From positions 1-51,073 of the forward strand of contig JAYYDT010000132.1 of NCBI GenBank assembly GCA_036160575.1: a stretch of 51,073 bases of DNA. The letters run 5' to 3'. This document shows, in pieces, positions 17,265-25,093 of the stretch. Positions within the stretch are counted from its first letter, which is position 1. Each line of letters begins with the position of its first letter. The translations under genes and the position numbers were made by a program. The DNA comes from TMED26 sp002694075. GTDB lineage: Bacteria; Pseudomonadota; Alphaproteobacteria; Thalassobaculales; Thalassobaculaceae. Below the pieces are notes generated by a model. It did not search any database. It was not told where the DNA came from and saw nothing but the letters and a program-made list of their open reading frames with translations.

Positions 17265-17292
17265 TTGCCGGCGGCGACCAGGTGTGTACACT
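17265..17292 (+). promoter_or_regulatory. Putative nudC promoter producing a leaderless message
   Basis: TTGCCG (17265-17270), a 16-base spacer and TACACT (17287-17292) end 7 bases before the nudC ATG at 17300. Each hexamer matches consensus at four positions. There is no Shine-Dalgarno sequence before the ATG, which fits transcription starting on the start codon. Confidence 0.35.
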
Positions 17293-17299
17293 CGCCGCC

Positions 17300-18259
17300 A
17301 TGACCCAATCGCCCTTTCCCGACGATCTCACCCGCCGGCCGCCCAATTACTTCGCCTTTGGCGGCATCGACCGTTCCGCCCATGTGCGCGAGCAAGAAGG
17401 CTGGCTCGACGCGGTCGTCGCCCGCCCCGACACCCGTTTGGTGCCGGTGTGGCGGTCGCGCAATCTCTTCGCCGACCTTGGCAATCGGGTGATGCCGCCG
17501 GTCGCCGCCCTGCCGACCGTGGTCGAGGCCGGACGCTTGCTCGATCTCGCCCGGGAGGTGGTCTTTCTCGGCGATTTTCAAGGGATCGCCCATGTCGCCG
17601 TCGATTTGTCGCCGCTCGATGAGGAAATGGTCGGCACGATGACCGGCACCTGGGGGCAATTTTCCGATCTCCGCGAAATCGGACCGCTGATCGAGCGCTT
17701 CGAAGGCGCCGTGATGGCCTATGCCCGCGGCCTGATGTTCTGGCACGCCCGCCACGGATTTTGCGGTGTCTGCGGCAGCCCCACCGTCAGCGCCAAAGGC
17801 GGCCACCAGCGCAATTGCACCAACCCCGACTGCGGCGCCAGCCATTTTCCGCGCACCGACCCGGCGGTGATCATGTTGGTACATGACGGCGACCGCGCCC
17901 TGCTGGGCCGCCAAAAGATCTGGCCCCAGGGCATGTATTCGACGCTCGCCGGCTTCGTCGAACCGGGCGAATCCCTGGAAGAGGCGGTGGCCCGCGAGGT
18001 CTTTGAGGAGTCGGGTATCCACATCCGCGATGTGCGCTACCATTCCTCGCAGCCGTGGCCGTTCCCATGCTCGTTGATGTTGGGCTTCCACGCCGAAGCC
18101 AAAACCGCCGCCATCGACATCAACCGCGACGAGTTGGACGACGCCCAGTGGTTCACCCGTGACGAGATGCGCAATTTCGCCGATCAGGGCAAATTTTTGC
18201 CGCGCGCGATTTCGATCTCACGCCGGCTGATCGAGGATTGGTTGGCTGGCGAGGCTTAA
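17300..18259 (+). CDS. nudC: NAD+ diphosphatase / NAD-RNA decapping enzyme NudC
   Basis: 319-aa Nudix hydrolase that cleaves NAD(H) to NMN(H) and AMP and removes NAD caps from RNA. Order: an N-terminal domain (~1-140), a zinc ribbon (CGVCGSPT... CTNPDCG), and a Nudix domain with the full box GFVEPGESLEEAVAREVFEE. The NADH-pyrophosphatase signature SQPWPFPCSLMLGF follows. The ATG at 17300 is preferred over an in-frame GTG at 17282. It diverges from ffs/dnaX. Its TAA shares a TTAA tetranucleotide with the stop of the convergent DapA-like gene. Confidence 0.95.
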   Translation: MTQSPFPDDLTRRPPNYFAFGGIDRSAHVREQEGWLDAVVARPDTRLVPVWRSRNLFADLGNRVMPPVAALPTVVEAGRLLDLAREVVFLGDFQGIAHVAVDLSPLDEEMVGTMTGTWGQFSDLREIGPLIERFEGAVMAYARGLMFWHARHGFCGVCGSPTVSAKGGHQRNCTNPDCGASHFPRTDPAVIMLVHDGDRALLGRQKIWPQGMYSTLAGFVEPGESLEEAVAREVFEESGIHIRDVRYHSSQPWPFPCSLMLGFHAEAKTAAIDINRDELDDAQWFTRDEMRNFADQGKFLPRAISISRRLIEDWLAGEA

Positions 18260-19176
18260 GCGGCCAACGCCGGAATTCGGAAGGTGATGGCGGCCATGTC
18301 GGCGGCCAACTTGTCGGCCGTGGCGCTGTCCAACCGACAAAGCGGCGGCCGCAGGTTGCGCCAAGACGCCCGCCCGCCGGCGCGCGCCAACAACTCCTTC
18401 ACCCCCGCCGCCGCCGGATAGTTCTGCAGCGCCAAACGTTGGCTGGTCAGCAGGTCCTGGGCGGCGTCGGCCTCGGCGCCCCGCCAGGCCGCGTAGACCG
18501 CCGCGCATTGCGCGAGTGTCACATTGCCGGTGGCGGTAATGGTGCCGGCGCCGCCGGCGCGTAAAACATCCAGCAGATAGCGTTCGGTCCCCGCGAAAAC
18601 ATCGAAACCCGGAAAATTGCGGGCCATCGCGGTCATGTTGTCGACATCGCCGGAGCTGTCCTTGACCCCGCAGACGGTCTTTGGATAGGCGGCCAAAAGC
18701 CGCCCGATCAGGTCATGGCTGAACGGCACCGCCGACATTTGTGGAAAATGATAGAGATAAACCTTGAGCGCCTCGGAACCGACCCCGTCGATCACGCGCG
18801 CGAAATAGTCGAACAGGCCGTCGTCGCTGGGATTTTTGAAATAAAACGGCGGCAGCATGAGCGCCGCGTCAATGCCGATATCGAGCATTTTGCGCGTCAA
18901 CGCGACGGTCTCCGGCAGGGCGCACACGCCGGTCCCGATCATCAAGCGGTCACGCGGCAAATCGCTGTCGGCGAGCTGGTCGAGAAAATCCATTTTTTCG
19001 GCGAGCGCGAGGGAATTGCCCTCGCCGGTGGTGCCGAACAACAGCACCCCGTCGCAACCATTGTCCAGCAACCAGCGGGTATGATCGAGCGTGCCGGCCA
19101 CATCGACCGAAAGATCGTCGTTGAAAGCGGTCAGGCCGGCGGCCATCACGCCGGCCAGGCGCGGAGAGGAAGACAT
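18256..19176 (-). CDS. Dihydrodipicolinate synthase/N-acetylneuraminate lyase-family protein
   Basis: 306-aa class I aldolase-family TIM barrel. The carboxylate-binding GTTGEG motif is at 48-53, the catalytic Tyr is Tyr142 (YLYHFPQMS) and the Schiff-base lysine is Lys172 (GVKDSSGD). Members include DapA, sialic acid lyase, KDG aldolase and hydroxyproline-pathway enzymes. The YHFP variant of the usual YN(Y/F)P segment and the lack of lysine-pathway neighbours argue against a primary DapA. Sugar-acid or keto-acid cleavage is more likely. The start MSSSPRLAG (19176) has AAGGG upstream; a longer frame to 19524 reads through the SCO gene antisense region and is rejected. Confidence 0.85.
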   Translation of the reverse strand: MSSSPRLAGVMAAGLTAFNDDLSVDVAGTLDHTRWLLDNGCDGVLLFGTTGEGNSLALAEKMDFLDQLADSDLPRDRLMIGTGVCALPETVALTRKMLDIGIDAALMLPPFYFKNPSDDGLFDYFARVIDGVGSEALKVYLYHFPQMSAVPFSHDLIGRLLAAYPKTVCGVKDSSGDVDNMTAMARNFPGFDVFAGTERYLLDVLRAGGAGTITATGNVTLAQCAAVYAAWRGAEADAAQDLLTSQRLALQNYPAAAGVKELLARAGGRASWRNLRPPLCRLDSATADKLAADMAAITFRIPALAA

Positions 19177-19234
19177 GGGAGGCCCTTTCGCCAAATTCAC
19201 TGGGTTGAAAACTAGCCTGGAAGGCGGCGACCGA

Positions 19235-19843
19235 TCAAGCGCCGCCACCGGCCAATAGGGTGCGAACCGTCGCCACGATCTTGTCGACACTGTCGCCCGG
19301 CCCGAAATGGGTTTGGTAACGGCCGTCGCGGTCGAGCAGGAAAATGAAGCTGGAATGGTCGACCAGATAGTCCGGATCGGGGCTGACCCGGCGATAATAG
19401 ACGCGGTAGTTGGCGGCGATCTGGGCGATCTCGGCGTCGCTGCCGGTGAGCATGGTGATCGCCGGATGAAAATGACTTTGATAGTCGCGCAGTACCTCCA
19501 CCGTGTCGCGCGCCGGGTCGACACTGACGAACAGGCCGCCGACCTGCTGGCCGGTGGCCGGCCCCAAGGCGTCCAAGGCCTCGGTCACGCGCGTCAACTC
19601 GGTGATGCAGACGTCCGGGCAAAAGGTATAGCCGAAATAGACAAGTTGCAGGCGGCCCTTGTAATCGGCGGCGGTGACGCGCCGGCCGGTATGGTCGGTC
19701 AGTTCGAAATCGCCGCCGATACGCACGGCGTCGACCACTTCGGTCAAGCGGCCGCCGCTCAAGGTCGCCCAAATCGAGCCCACCAGCGCGACCAGAGCGA
19801 CCGACAACACCGCGATCAAAAGTAGAAATTTACGCCGTGCCAT
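19235..19843 (-). CDS. SCO1/SenC/PrrC-family copper-binding thioredoxin-fold protein
   Basis: 202-aa membrane-anchored protein. Residues 6-28 are a single hydrophobic segment (FLLLIAVLSVALVALVG), leaving a periplasmic thioredoxin-like domain. Copper ligands are Cys75 and Cys79 (TFCPDVC) and His163 (VDHSSFIFLLD). SCO proteins deliver copper to or reduce the CuA site of cytochrome c oxidase. The ATG at 19843 has GGAAGGGA upstream and overlaps the end of the preceding phosphatase gene by 14 bases. In Rhodobacter the homologous senC/prrC lies next to regBA/prrBA; here the two are separated by about 3 kb of cobalamin and Nudix genes. Confidence 0.92.
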   Translation of the reverse strand: MARRKFLLLIAVLSVALVALVGSIWATLSGGRLTEVVDAVRIGGDFELTDHTGRRVTAADYKGRLQLVYFGYTFCPDVCITELTRVTEALDALGPATGQQVGGLFVSVDPARDTVEVLRDYQSHFHPAITMLTGSDAEIAQIAANYRVYYRRVSPDPDYLVDHSSFIFLLDRDGRYQTHFGPGDSVDKIVATVRTLLAGGGA

Positions 19844-20480
19844 GATTCCCTTCCTGTCCATCGATCGCCGGCAGGTTGACCGCGCGCACCCGCCACGCGC
19901 CGTCAAACCCCGCCGTCGGCGCCACATAATCCACCGCCGTGCGCGATAAATTATCGGCCATGATTTGCAAGGCGCGCTCTGGCGCCAGGTCCAGAGCGTG
20001 GGCCAAAGCCGCCCGGATGGTGCCGCCATGGCACGCGCAAACGATGTCGCGGCCGGCGTGGCGCGCGGTCCATTCGGTCAGCGCGGCGCCCACCCGCGCG
20101 ATGACCTCCATAAAGCTTTCCCCACCGGGCGGGCGGTGAGCCGCCGGCGCGCGCCAAAAGCGATGATAGGTGTCGCCCTGCGCGGCGGCCAGAGCGTCAT
20201 GGGTCAGGCCATGCCACTCACCGAAATCTTGTTCGCCGAAACGGGCATCGGCGGCCAATTCCGGCAAGGCGTAGCCACCGGCGCCAATCGCCCGCGCGGT
20301 GTCGACGGTGCGACTAAGCTGGCTGGTCAGCCACACCGCCCCCGGCGGCAGGGCGGCCGCCAAGGCGGCGAAAGCGCGCGCGTCGGAACAGTCGGCCGAC
20401 ACGTCGGTGTTGCCGTAGATCACGCCGCCGGCGCGCACCGGGGCGTGGCGAATGAAAATCCAACGAGTGACCGCGCTCAT
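19830..20480 (-). CDS. Histidine phosphatase-family protein (probable alpha-ribazole phosphatase, CobC-like)
   Basis: 216-aa phosphoglycerate-mutase-like phosphatase. The RHG-type motif is FIRHAPV (Arg11-His12). The second conserved set FGEQDFGEWHG and the later CHGGTIRAAL supply the remaining active-site Glu and His. It lies 22 bases after cobS on the same strand, which suggests removal of the 5'-phosphate in the last step of cobalamin synthesis (alpha-ribazole/adenosylcobalamin phosphate). The family is broad, so that role depends on context. The ATG at 20480 has GGTGGAG upstream; a GTG at 20498 is a poorer alternative. Confidence 0.85.
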   Translation of the reverse strand: MSAVTRWIFIRHAPVRAGGVIYGNTDVSADCSDARAFAALAAALPPGAVWLTSQLSRTVDTARAIGAGGYALPELAADARFGEQDFGEWHGLTHDALAAAQGDTYHRFWRAPAAHRPPGGESFMEVIARVGAALTEWTARHAGRDIVCACHGGTIRAALAHALDLAPERALQIMADNLSRTAVDYVAPTAGFDGAWRVRAVNLPAIDGQEGNHGTA

Positions 20481-20502
20481 GGGTCGGATCGGCTCCACCG
20501 GG

Positions 20503-21279
20503 CTAGAACGCCGCCAAGGCCGCGACCAAGGTCACGGCGCCAGCGGTTTCGGCCAATTGTTCGCTGGCCCCCAAAACATCGCCCGTATAGCCACCGATGC
20601 GCCGTTTGGCCAGCCATCCAAAGCCGCCGACGACCAGCCCGCTGACCGCCGCCATAGCCAAAAACACCGGCGCCGGCAGGGCGAGCAACCCGACCGCCGC
20701 CGCCAACGCGAGGGCCAGCGCCGCCTCGCGCCACGCGAAGGCGCCGGCCGCGCCAAGCCCGTCGGAGGCCGCCGGGCCGGCGATCCACACCGGCAACAGC
20801 ATCAGCGCCCGGGCCCAAGCGTGTAAGGCGATCAGGGCGGCGAAGACCGTCGCCGGCGGCCACGCCGCTACCGCGCCCCACTTCAAGCCAACCGCCAACA
20901 GCATGGCCAGAACACCATGGGCGCCCACCCGGCTGTCCCGCATGATCGCCAAAGCGGCGGCGCCGAGGCGGCCGCTGGCCAGACCATCGGCACTGTCGGC
21001 CAAGCCGTCCTCATGCAGGCCGCCGGTGACCAGCGCCAGCGCCGCCACGACGACGCCGGCCGCCAGGGCGGTCGGCAGGGCGAGGCTGGCGGCGACCAGC
21101 CAGACCAGGCCGGCGAGCCCACCCAAGGCCGCGCCGATTAACGGAAAGGCCCAGGCGACCCGGCCAACCGGGCGCGTCGCATCCAGCGCGCCGGGCCAGG
21201 GCAGGCGCGTCAAAAACACCAGGGCAAGCGCCAAGTCGCTCAACCGCGGGCGGAAACTATGCTCGAGAACATTCGCCAT
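20503..21279 (-). CDS. cobS: Adenosylcobinamide-GDP ribazoletransferase (cobalamin synthase)
   Basis: 258-aa polytopic inner-membrane enzyme that joins adenosylcobinamide-GDP and alpha-ribazole (phosphate). FLTRLPWP near residue 25 and the metal-binding GGLHEDGLADSADGL are diagnostic. IMRDSRVGAHGV and the C-terminal GYTGDVLGASEQLAET follow. About six hydrophobic segments are visible. The ATG at 21279 gives the normal family N-terminus; an upstream in-frame ATG at 21309 is less likely. It is divergent from cobT (90 bases), which makes the product's direct precursor. The intervening DNA is too short for a cobalamin riboswitch. Confidence 0.95.
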   Translation of the reverse strand: MANVLEHSFRPRLSDLALALVFLTRLPWPGALDATRPVGRVAWAFPLIGAALGGLAGLVWLVAASLALPTALAAGVVVAALALVTGGLHEDGLADSADGLASGRLGAAALAIMRDSRVGAHGVLAMLLAVGLKWGAVAAWPPATVFAALIALHAWARALMLLPVWIAGPAASDGLGAAGAFAWREAALALALAAAVGLLALPAPVFLAMAAVSGLVVGGFGWLAKRRIGGYTGDVLGASEQLAETAGAVTLVAALAAF

Positions 21280-21309
21280 CGCCGGGCAGAAAACGCCCTT
21301 TCCTTTCAT

Positions 21310-21338
21310 TTGGCAAGAACCACTTAGGGGCGTAGAAG
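21310..21338 (+). promoter_or_regulatory. Putative cobT promoter
   Basis: TTGGCA (21310-21315), a 17-base spacer and TAGAAG (21333-21338) give a good sigma-70-like layout, 31 bases before the cobT ATG. It lies in the 90-base divergent cobS/cobT region. A GGAGG ribosome site sits about 7 bases before the start. Confidence 0.5.
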
Positions 21339-21369
21339 TCTCTCTTTCGCGCTTCCTGGAGGGGCCCCC

Positions 21370-22416
21370 ATGGTCACCGAAACGCCGACCCCCGAAACCG
21401 CTTCCCTGTCCGAAATCGCCGGCCTGTTCGCGCATCTGCCGACGGCCGATGAAGCGGCCGCCGAGGCCGCCCGCGCCCATCAGGGTCAGCTCACCAAACC
21501 GGCCGGGTCGCTTGGCCGATTGGAGGACATCGCGGTGTGGATGGCCAGTTGGCAAGGCCAAGCCAAACCACGCCTGGAGCGCCCGATGATTGCCGTCTTC
21601 GCCGGCAACCACGGAGTCGCCCGGCGCGGCGTGTCGGCCTTTCCGATGGAAGTGACCAATCAAATGGTCCGCAATTTCATCGACGGCGGCGGTGCCATTA
21701 ACCAAATCGCCCAATTGCAGGACGCCGAATTGCGCGTCTATGAAATGGCCCTGGAGGAACCGACCGAGGATTTCGTCGACGGACCGGCGCTGGACGACAG
21801 CGAATGCGCGCGGGCCATGGCGTTTGGCATGATGGCCATTGAAGAACGCCTGGACCTGGTGTGTTTCGGCGAAATGGGCATCGGCAACACCACCAGCGCG
21901 GCCGCCCTTTGCCACGCGCTATATGGCGGTAGCGCCGCCGATTGGACCGGCCCCGGCACCGGTGTTTCGGGCGCCGCGCTGACTCGCAAGACCGAAGTGG
22001 TGGCGGCCGCGGTCGCCCGCCACGCCGACCGTCAGGGCGACCCCCTGCGCATTCTGGCCGCCCTCGGTGGCCATGAAATCGCGGCCATCGCCGGCGCCAT
22101 CCTGGCCTGCCGCATGGCCCGCACGCCGGTCCTGCTGGACGGCTATGTGGCGAGCGCCGCCGCCGCGGTGTTGCACGCCATGGCGCCCGGCGCTCTCGAC
22201 CATTGCCTGGCCGCCCATTGTTCGGCCGAACCGGCCCACCGCGCCCTGCTCGCCCGCCTCGACAAGGCGCCTTTGCTCGACCTTGGCATGCGTCTCGGCG
22301 AGGGCAGCGGCGCCGGCTTGGCGATCGGCGTGGTGCGCGCGGCGGTCGCCTGTCACAACGACATGGCCACTTTCGAAACCGCCGGGGTTAGCGCCGGCGG
22401 CCCCGGTGATCGCTGA
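21370..22416 (+). CDS. cobT: Nicotinate-nucleotide-dimethylbenzimidazole phosphoribosyltransferase
   Basis: 348-aa enzyme that transfers phosphoribose from nicotinate mononucleotide to dimethylbenzimidazole to give alpha-ribazole phosphate, the lower ligand of cobalamin. Family motifs: LTKPAGSLGRLEDIAVWMA, VFAGNHGVARRGVSAFP, EMGIGNTTSAAAL, LAALGGHEIAAIAGAIL, and LGMRLGEGSGAGLA with the catalytic Glu. Length is normal. Its own promoter and strong ribosome site are visible. The next gene begins 1 base after its stop. Confidence 0.96.
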   Translation: MVTETPTPETASLSEIAGLFAHLPTADEAAAEAARAHQGQLTKPAGSLGRLEDIAVWMASWQGQAKPRLERPMIAVFAGNHGVARRGVSAFPMEVTNQMVRNFIDGGGAINQIAQLQDAELRVYEMALEEPTEDFVDGPALDDSECARAMAFGMMAIEERLDLVCFGEMGIGNTTSAAALCHALYGGSAADWTGPGTGVSGAALTRKTEVVAAAVARHADRQGDPLRILAALGGHEIAAIAGAILACRMARTPVLLDGYVASAAAAVLHAMAPGALDHCLAAHCSAEPAHRALLARLDKAPLLDLGMRLGEGSGAGLAIGVVRAAVACHNDMATFETAGVSAGGPGDR

Positions 22417-22417
22417 G

Positions 22418-23020
22418 ATGGCGCAGACGCCGGTGCGTCCCTGGCGGGTCGAACGCCAACGCTATCTTTACCGCGACCGCTGGTTGACGCACCGCGCCGA
22501 CCGCTGCGTTACCGAGCGCGGCGAGGTGCTCGACCCGTTCCATGTCTTCGAGTTCACCGATTGGGTGAATGTCATCGCCCTCACCGCCGACCGGCGGGTC
22601 TTACTTGTCGATGAGTATCGCCACGGCGTCGGCGAGGTGGTGCGCGGCTTGCCAAGCGGCGTTATGGAGACGGATGAGACCGACCCAGCGACGGCGGCGG
22701 CGCGCGAGCTGCTGGAAGAAACCGGGCACCGCGCCGAACAAATGTGGCCGGTGGCCGAAAGTTTCGCCAACGCCGCCAGCCAAACCAACCGAGTGTGGTC
22801 GTTTTTGGCGATCAACTGCCGCCCGGTTGGCGACACGCGTTTCGACCCCGGCGAGAATATCGCGCTGGCGCCGGTCGCGCTGGCCGATTGCCTAAGAGAT
22901 CTTCACGCTGGCCGCCTGCGGATGCAGATGGCCCACTTGTTGGGTCTGTTCGCCGCCGAGTCTTTTCTGCGCGGCGGCCACGACCCAAGCTTGGCCGAAA
23001 TTCGCCTGGCCCTTGCCTAA
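22418..23020 (+). CDS. Nudix hydrolase (ADP-ribose pyrophosphatase-like)
   Basis: 200-aa Nudix protein. N-terminal strands match the ADP-ribose pyrophosphatase type (VFEFTDWVNVIALTADRRVLL, then VDEYRHG and LPSGVMETDE). The Nudix box ends RELLEETGH, but 8 rather than 7 residues separate its first Glu from REL, so the loop carries one extra residue. Substrates in this family include ADP-ribose and other nucleoside diphosphate derivatives. The ATG at 22418 is one base past the cobT stop, so the gene is coupled to cobT; an in-frame GTG at 22406 is an alternative. No direct link to cobalamin is known. Confidence 0.85.
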   Translation: MAQTPVRPWRVERQRYLYRDRWLTHRADRCVTERGEVLDPFHVFEFTDWVNVIALTADRRVLLVDEYRHGVGEVVRGLPSGVMETDETDPATAAARELLEETGHRAEQMWPVAESFANAASQTNRVWSFLAINCRPVGDTRFDPGENIALAPVALADCLRDLHAGRLRMQMAHLLGLFAAESFLRGGHDPSLAEIRLALA

Positions 23021-23059
23021 AACAACATTTCACCCACTTCAACTGTGAGGGAGTACGCG

Positions 23060-23149
23060 ATGGCACCGGCCGCCGCGGCGGCGTTGGCCAAGGGGATGGC
23101 GTTTGACAAGCAACGATTTCACGACCACGCGCATTATCGCCCCACATGA
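23060..23149 (+). CDS. Possible 29-aa leader ORF overlapping the start of regB
   Basis: A short ORF starts at the ATG at 23060 with GAGGGAG (23046-23052) ideally placed 7 bases upstream, and ends at TGA 23147-23149. It encodes an Ala-rich start (MAPAAAAALAKG) and a basic, His-rich end. It overlaps the first 47 bases of regB in another frame. Its ribosome site is better than that of regB. It could be a translated leader that affects regB expression, or a chance ORF. No homologue is recognised. Confidence 0.35.
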   Translation: MAPAAAAALAKGMAFDKQRFHDHAHYRPT

Positions 23150-24497
23150 CGGGAGTTGGCGGGCGATCCGTTTGCGTACCCTCGTGACCATTCACTGGGT
23201 CGCCATCGGCGGCCAGGTCGCCGCCCTGTTGGTGACCTATTTCGCGCTTGGCCACCATTTGCCGTTGCTCCCCTGTTTGGTGGTGGTCGGTATCGCCGCG
23301 GCGGTCAATTTGATGATCTACGCTCGTCATGATCGCATGCGCCGCATTCGCGAGCAGTCGGCGACCTTGTATTTGGCCTTCGACATTGTCCAGTTATCCG
23401 CCCTGCTTTACCTCACAGGCGGGTTGGAAAATCCCTTTTCGGTGCTGATTTTGGCACCGGTGATGGTATCGGCAACGATTCTGTCGACTCTTTCAACAGT
23501 GTCGCTCAGCGTGTTCGCGGCGCTTTGTTCGACGTTATTGGCGCTTTGGCACCTGCCGCTGCCATGGACCGAGGCCGGCTATAGCCTACCGCCGGTTTAT
23601 CGCTTGGGTCTGTGGACCGCGACCACCGTCGCGACCGCCTTTATCGCCGCTTATGTGTGGTTGGTCGCCGAGGACGCGCGCCGCCTGTCGCGCGCCTTTC
23701 AAGCCTCGCAGTTGGCGCTGGCCCGCGAACAACGCCTCTCGGCGCTGGGGGCGCTGGCCGCCTCGGCCGCCCATGAGCTCAGCAGCCCGCTGGGCACCAT
23801 CGCGGTGATCGCCCAAGACATCTCGCGCGATTTGCCGGCCGATAGCCCGATGGTCGAGGACGCCGACCTGTTGCGCAGCGAAATTGAGCGTTGCCGGCAA
23901 ATCCTCAACCGCCTGTCGCAACGTCCCGACGGCAACGAGCGCGACGCCAGCGACTTACCGATGCCGCTGAGCGCGGTGATCGAAAACGCCGCCGCTCCCT
24001 ACCATCGGCGCGGCGTCGATTTGATCATCGAACCGCATGGGCCGGAAGGACCGCGCATCGGCATCCCCCTCGATGGCGGCGAAGCGGCGCCGGTGGTGAT
24101 TGAGGATGAACCGGTGGTCTACCAGACCCCCGAACTTTTGCATGGGCTTGGCACCCTGGTGCAAAACGCCCTGCAATTCGCCCGCGCGACGGTGGAAATC
24201 ACGGTCTATTGGGACAAGGATCGGCGGGCGGTGATTATTGAAGACGACGGGCCCGGCTTCACCGCCACCGTTTTGGACCGCATCGGCGAGCCGTTCGTAT
24301 CGACTCGCCGGGGTCGCGCCGGGCATATGGGTTTGGGTATATTCATCGCTCAAACCTTGCTGTCGCGGACCGGCGCCACCACCGATTTTAGCAACCGCGA
24401 CGAAGGCGGCGGGCGTGTCGCCGTGACCTGGACCGCGGCCGGCCTGCGCGCCGGTGGGGGCGGATTGTTTGGAACTGTCGACGAGGTACCTATTTAA
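23103..24497 (+). CDS. regB: Redox-sensing histidine kinase RegB/PrrB
   Basis: 464-aa sensor kinase. Six hydrophobic segments fill residues ~25-190. The quinone-site heptapeptide GGLENPF is at 106-112. The H-box AAHELSSPLGTIAVI carries His224. The redox box EIERCRQIL holds Cys264, matching the redox-active cysteine of R. capsulatus RegB (265). The ATPase domain has LVQNALQFA, IIEDDGPGF and GHMGLGIFIAQTLL. RegB phosphorylates RegA when the quinone pool is reduced. There is no ATG before residue 71; the TTG at 23103 with AGGGG 7 bases upstream is the best start. RegA follows at once. Confidence 0.95.
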   Translation: MTSNDFTTTRIIAPHDGSWRAIRLRTLVTIHWVAIGGQVAALLVTYFALGHHLPLLPCLVVVGIAAAVNLMIYARHDRMRRIREQSATLYLAFDIVQLSALLYLTGGLENPFSVLILAPVMVSATILSTLSTVSLSVFAALCSTLLALWHLPLPWTEAGYSLPPVYRLGLWTATTVATAFIAAYVWLVAEDARRLSRAFQASQLALAREQRLSALGALAASAAHELSSPLGTIAVIAQDISRDLPADSPMVEDADLLRSEIERCRQILNRLSQRPDGNERDASDLPMPLSAVIENAAAPYHRRGVDLIIEPHGPEGPRIGIPLDGGEAAPVVIEDEPVVYQTPELLHGLGTLVQNALQFARATVEITVYWDKDRRAVIIEDDGPGFTATVLDRIGEPFVSTRRGRAGHMGLGIFIAQTLLSRTGATTDFSNRDEGGGRVAVTWTAAGLRAGGGGLFGTVDEVPI

Positions 24498-24544
24498 TGG
24501 CTATAGCTCTATCTCTTGCGAACACCGAGACTGGGAAGGACCGA

Positions 24545-25093
24545 ATGCAAGACCTGCCTGACGGGCCGAAGAGCCTGCTCATACTCGATGATGACGCACC
24601 GTTGCGGAACCGTTTGGCGCGCGCCATGGAAAGCCGTGGCTTCGAGGTGATCACCGCCGAAACCGTGTCCGAAGGCATATCCCTCGCCCAGCAAACGCCG
24701 CCGGCCTACGCCGTGTTGGACATGCGCCTGGCCGACGGCAGCGGGCTCGACGTGGTCGCCGCCCTGCGTGACGCCCGCGAGGACGCGCGTATCATTCTGC
24801 TGACCAGTTACGGCAATATCGCCACCGCCGTCGCCGCCGTCAAAGCCGGCGCGGTCGATTACCTGCCCAAGCCGGCCGACGCCGACACCATCGCCGCCGC
24901 CCTGCTGAACGCCGCCGATGGTGGCTTGCCGCCGCCGCCGGAAAATCCAATGCCGGCCGATCGGGTGCGGTGGGAACATATTCAGCGGGTTTATGAGCAA
25001 TGCGGCCGCAACGTGTCGGAGACCGCCCGCCGCCTGAAGATGCATCGACGCACTTTGCAGCGCATTTTGAATAAGTACGCGCCGCCCGGCTAA
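24545..25093 (+). CDS. regA: Redox response regulator RegA/PrrA
   Basis: 182-aa response regulator and global redox regulator. The receiver domain has the acid cluster LILDDDAPL (Asp15-17), phospho-acceptor Asp59 (AVLDMRLADGSGLD), TSYGNI and KP (YLPKPAD). The invariant RegA linker LPPPPENPM and the Fis-like HTH NVSETARRLKMHRRTLQRIL follow. I prefer the ATG at 24545, with GGAAGGA 4 bases upstream and the family's usual length, over the ATG at 24497 that overlaps the regB stop. It probably shares a transcript with regB. Its TAA overlaps the stop of the convergent EAL-like gene by 4 bases. Confidence 0.95.
   Translation: MQDLPDGPKSLLILDDDAPLRNRLARAMESRGFEVITAETVSEGISLAQQTPPAYAVLDMRLADGSGLDVVAALRDAREDARIILLTSYGNIATAVAAVKAGAVDYLPKPADADTIAAALLNAADGGLPPPPENPMPADRVRWEHIQRVYEQCGRNVSETARRLKMHRRTLQRILNKYAPPG

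Noticed and set aside
17066..18091. 342-codon upstream extension of the dnaX frame
   Set aside because: It runs antisense through ffs and nudC and adds nothing homologous to DnaX. The conserved DnaX start lies at about 17065.
21280..21369. Cobalamin riboswitch between cobS and cobT
   Set aside because: Only 90 bases are available and no B12-box sequence is visible. A simple promoter explains the region.
22067..22417. Upstream extension of the Nudix frame inside cobT
   Set aside because: It overlaps cobT in another frame and contributes low-complexity sequence. The conserved protein begins at about 22418.
24497..24544. Earlier ATG for regA overlapping the regB stop
   Set aside because: Possible, but the ATG at 24545 has a much better ribosome site and gives the normal RegA length.
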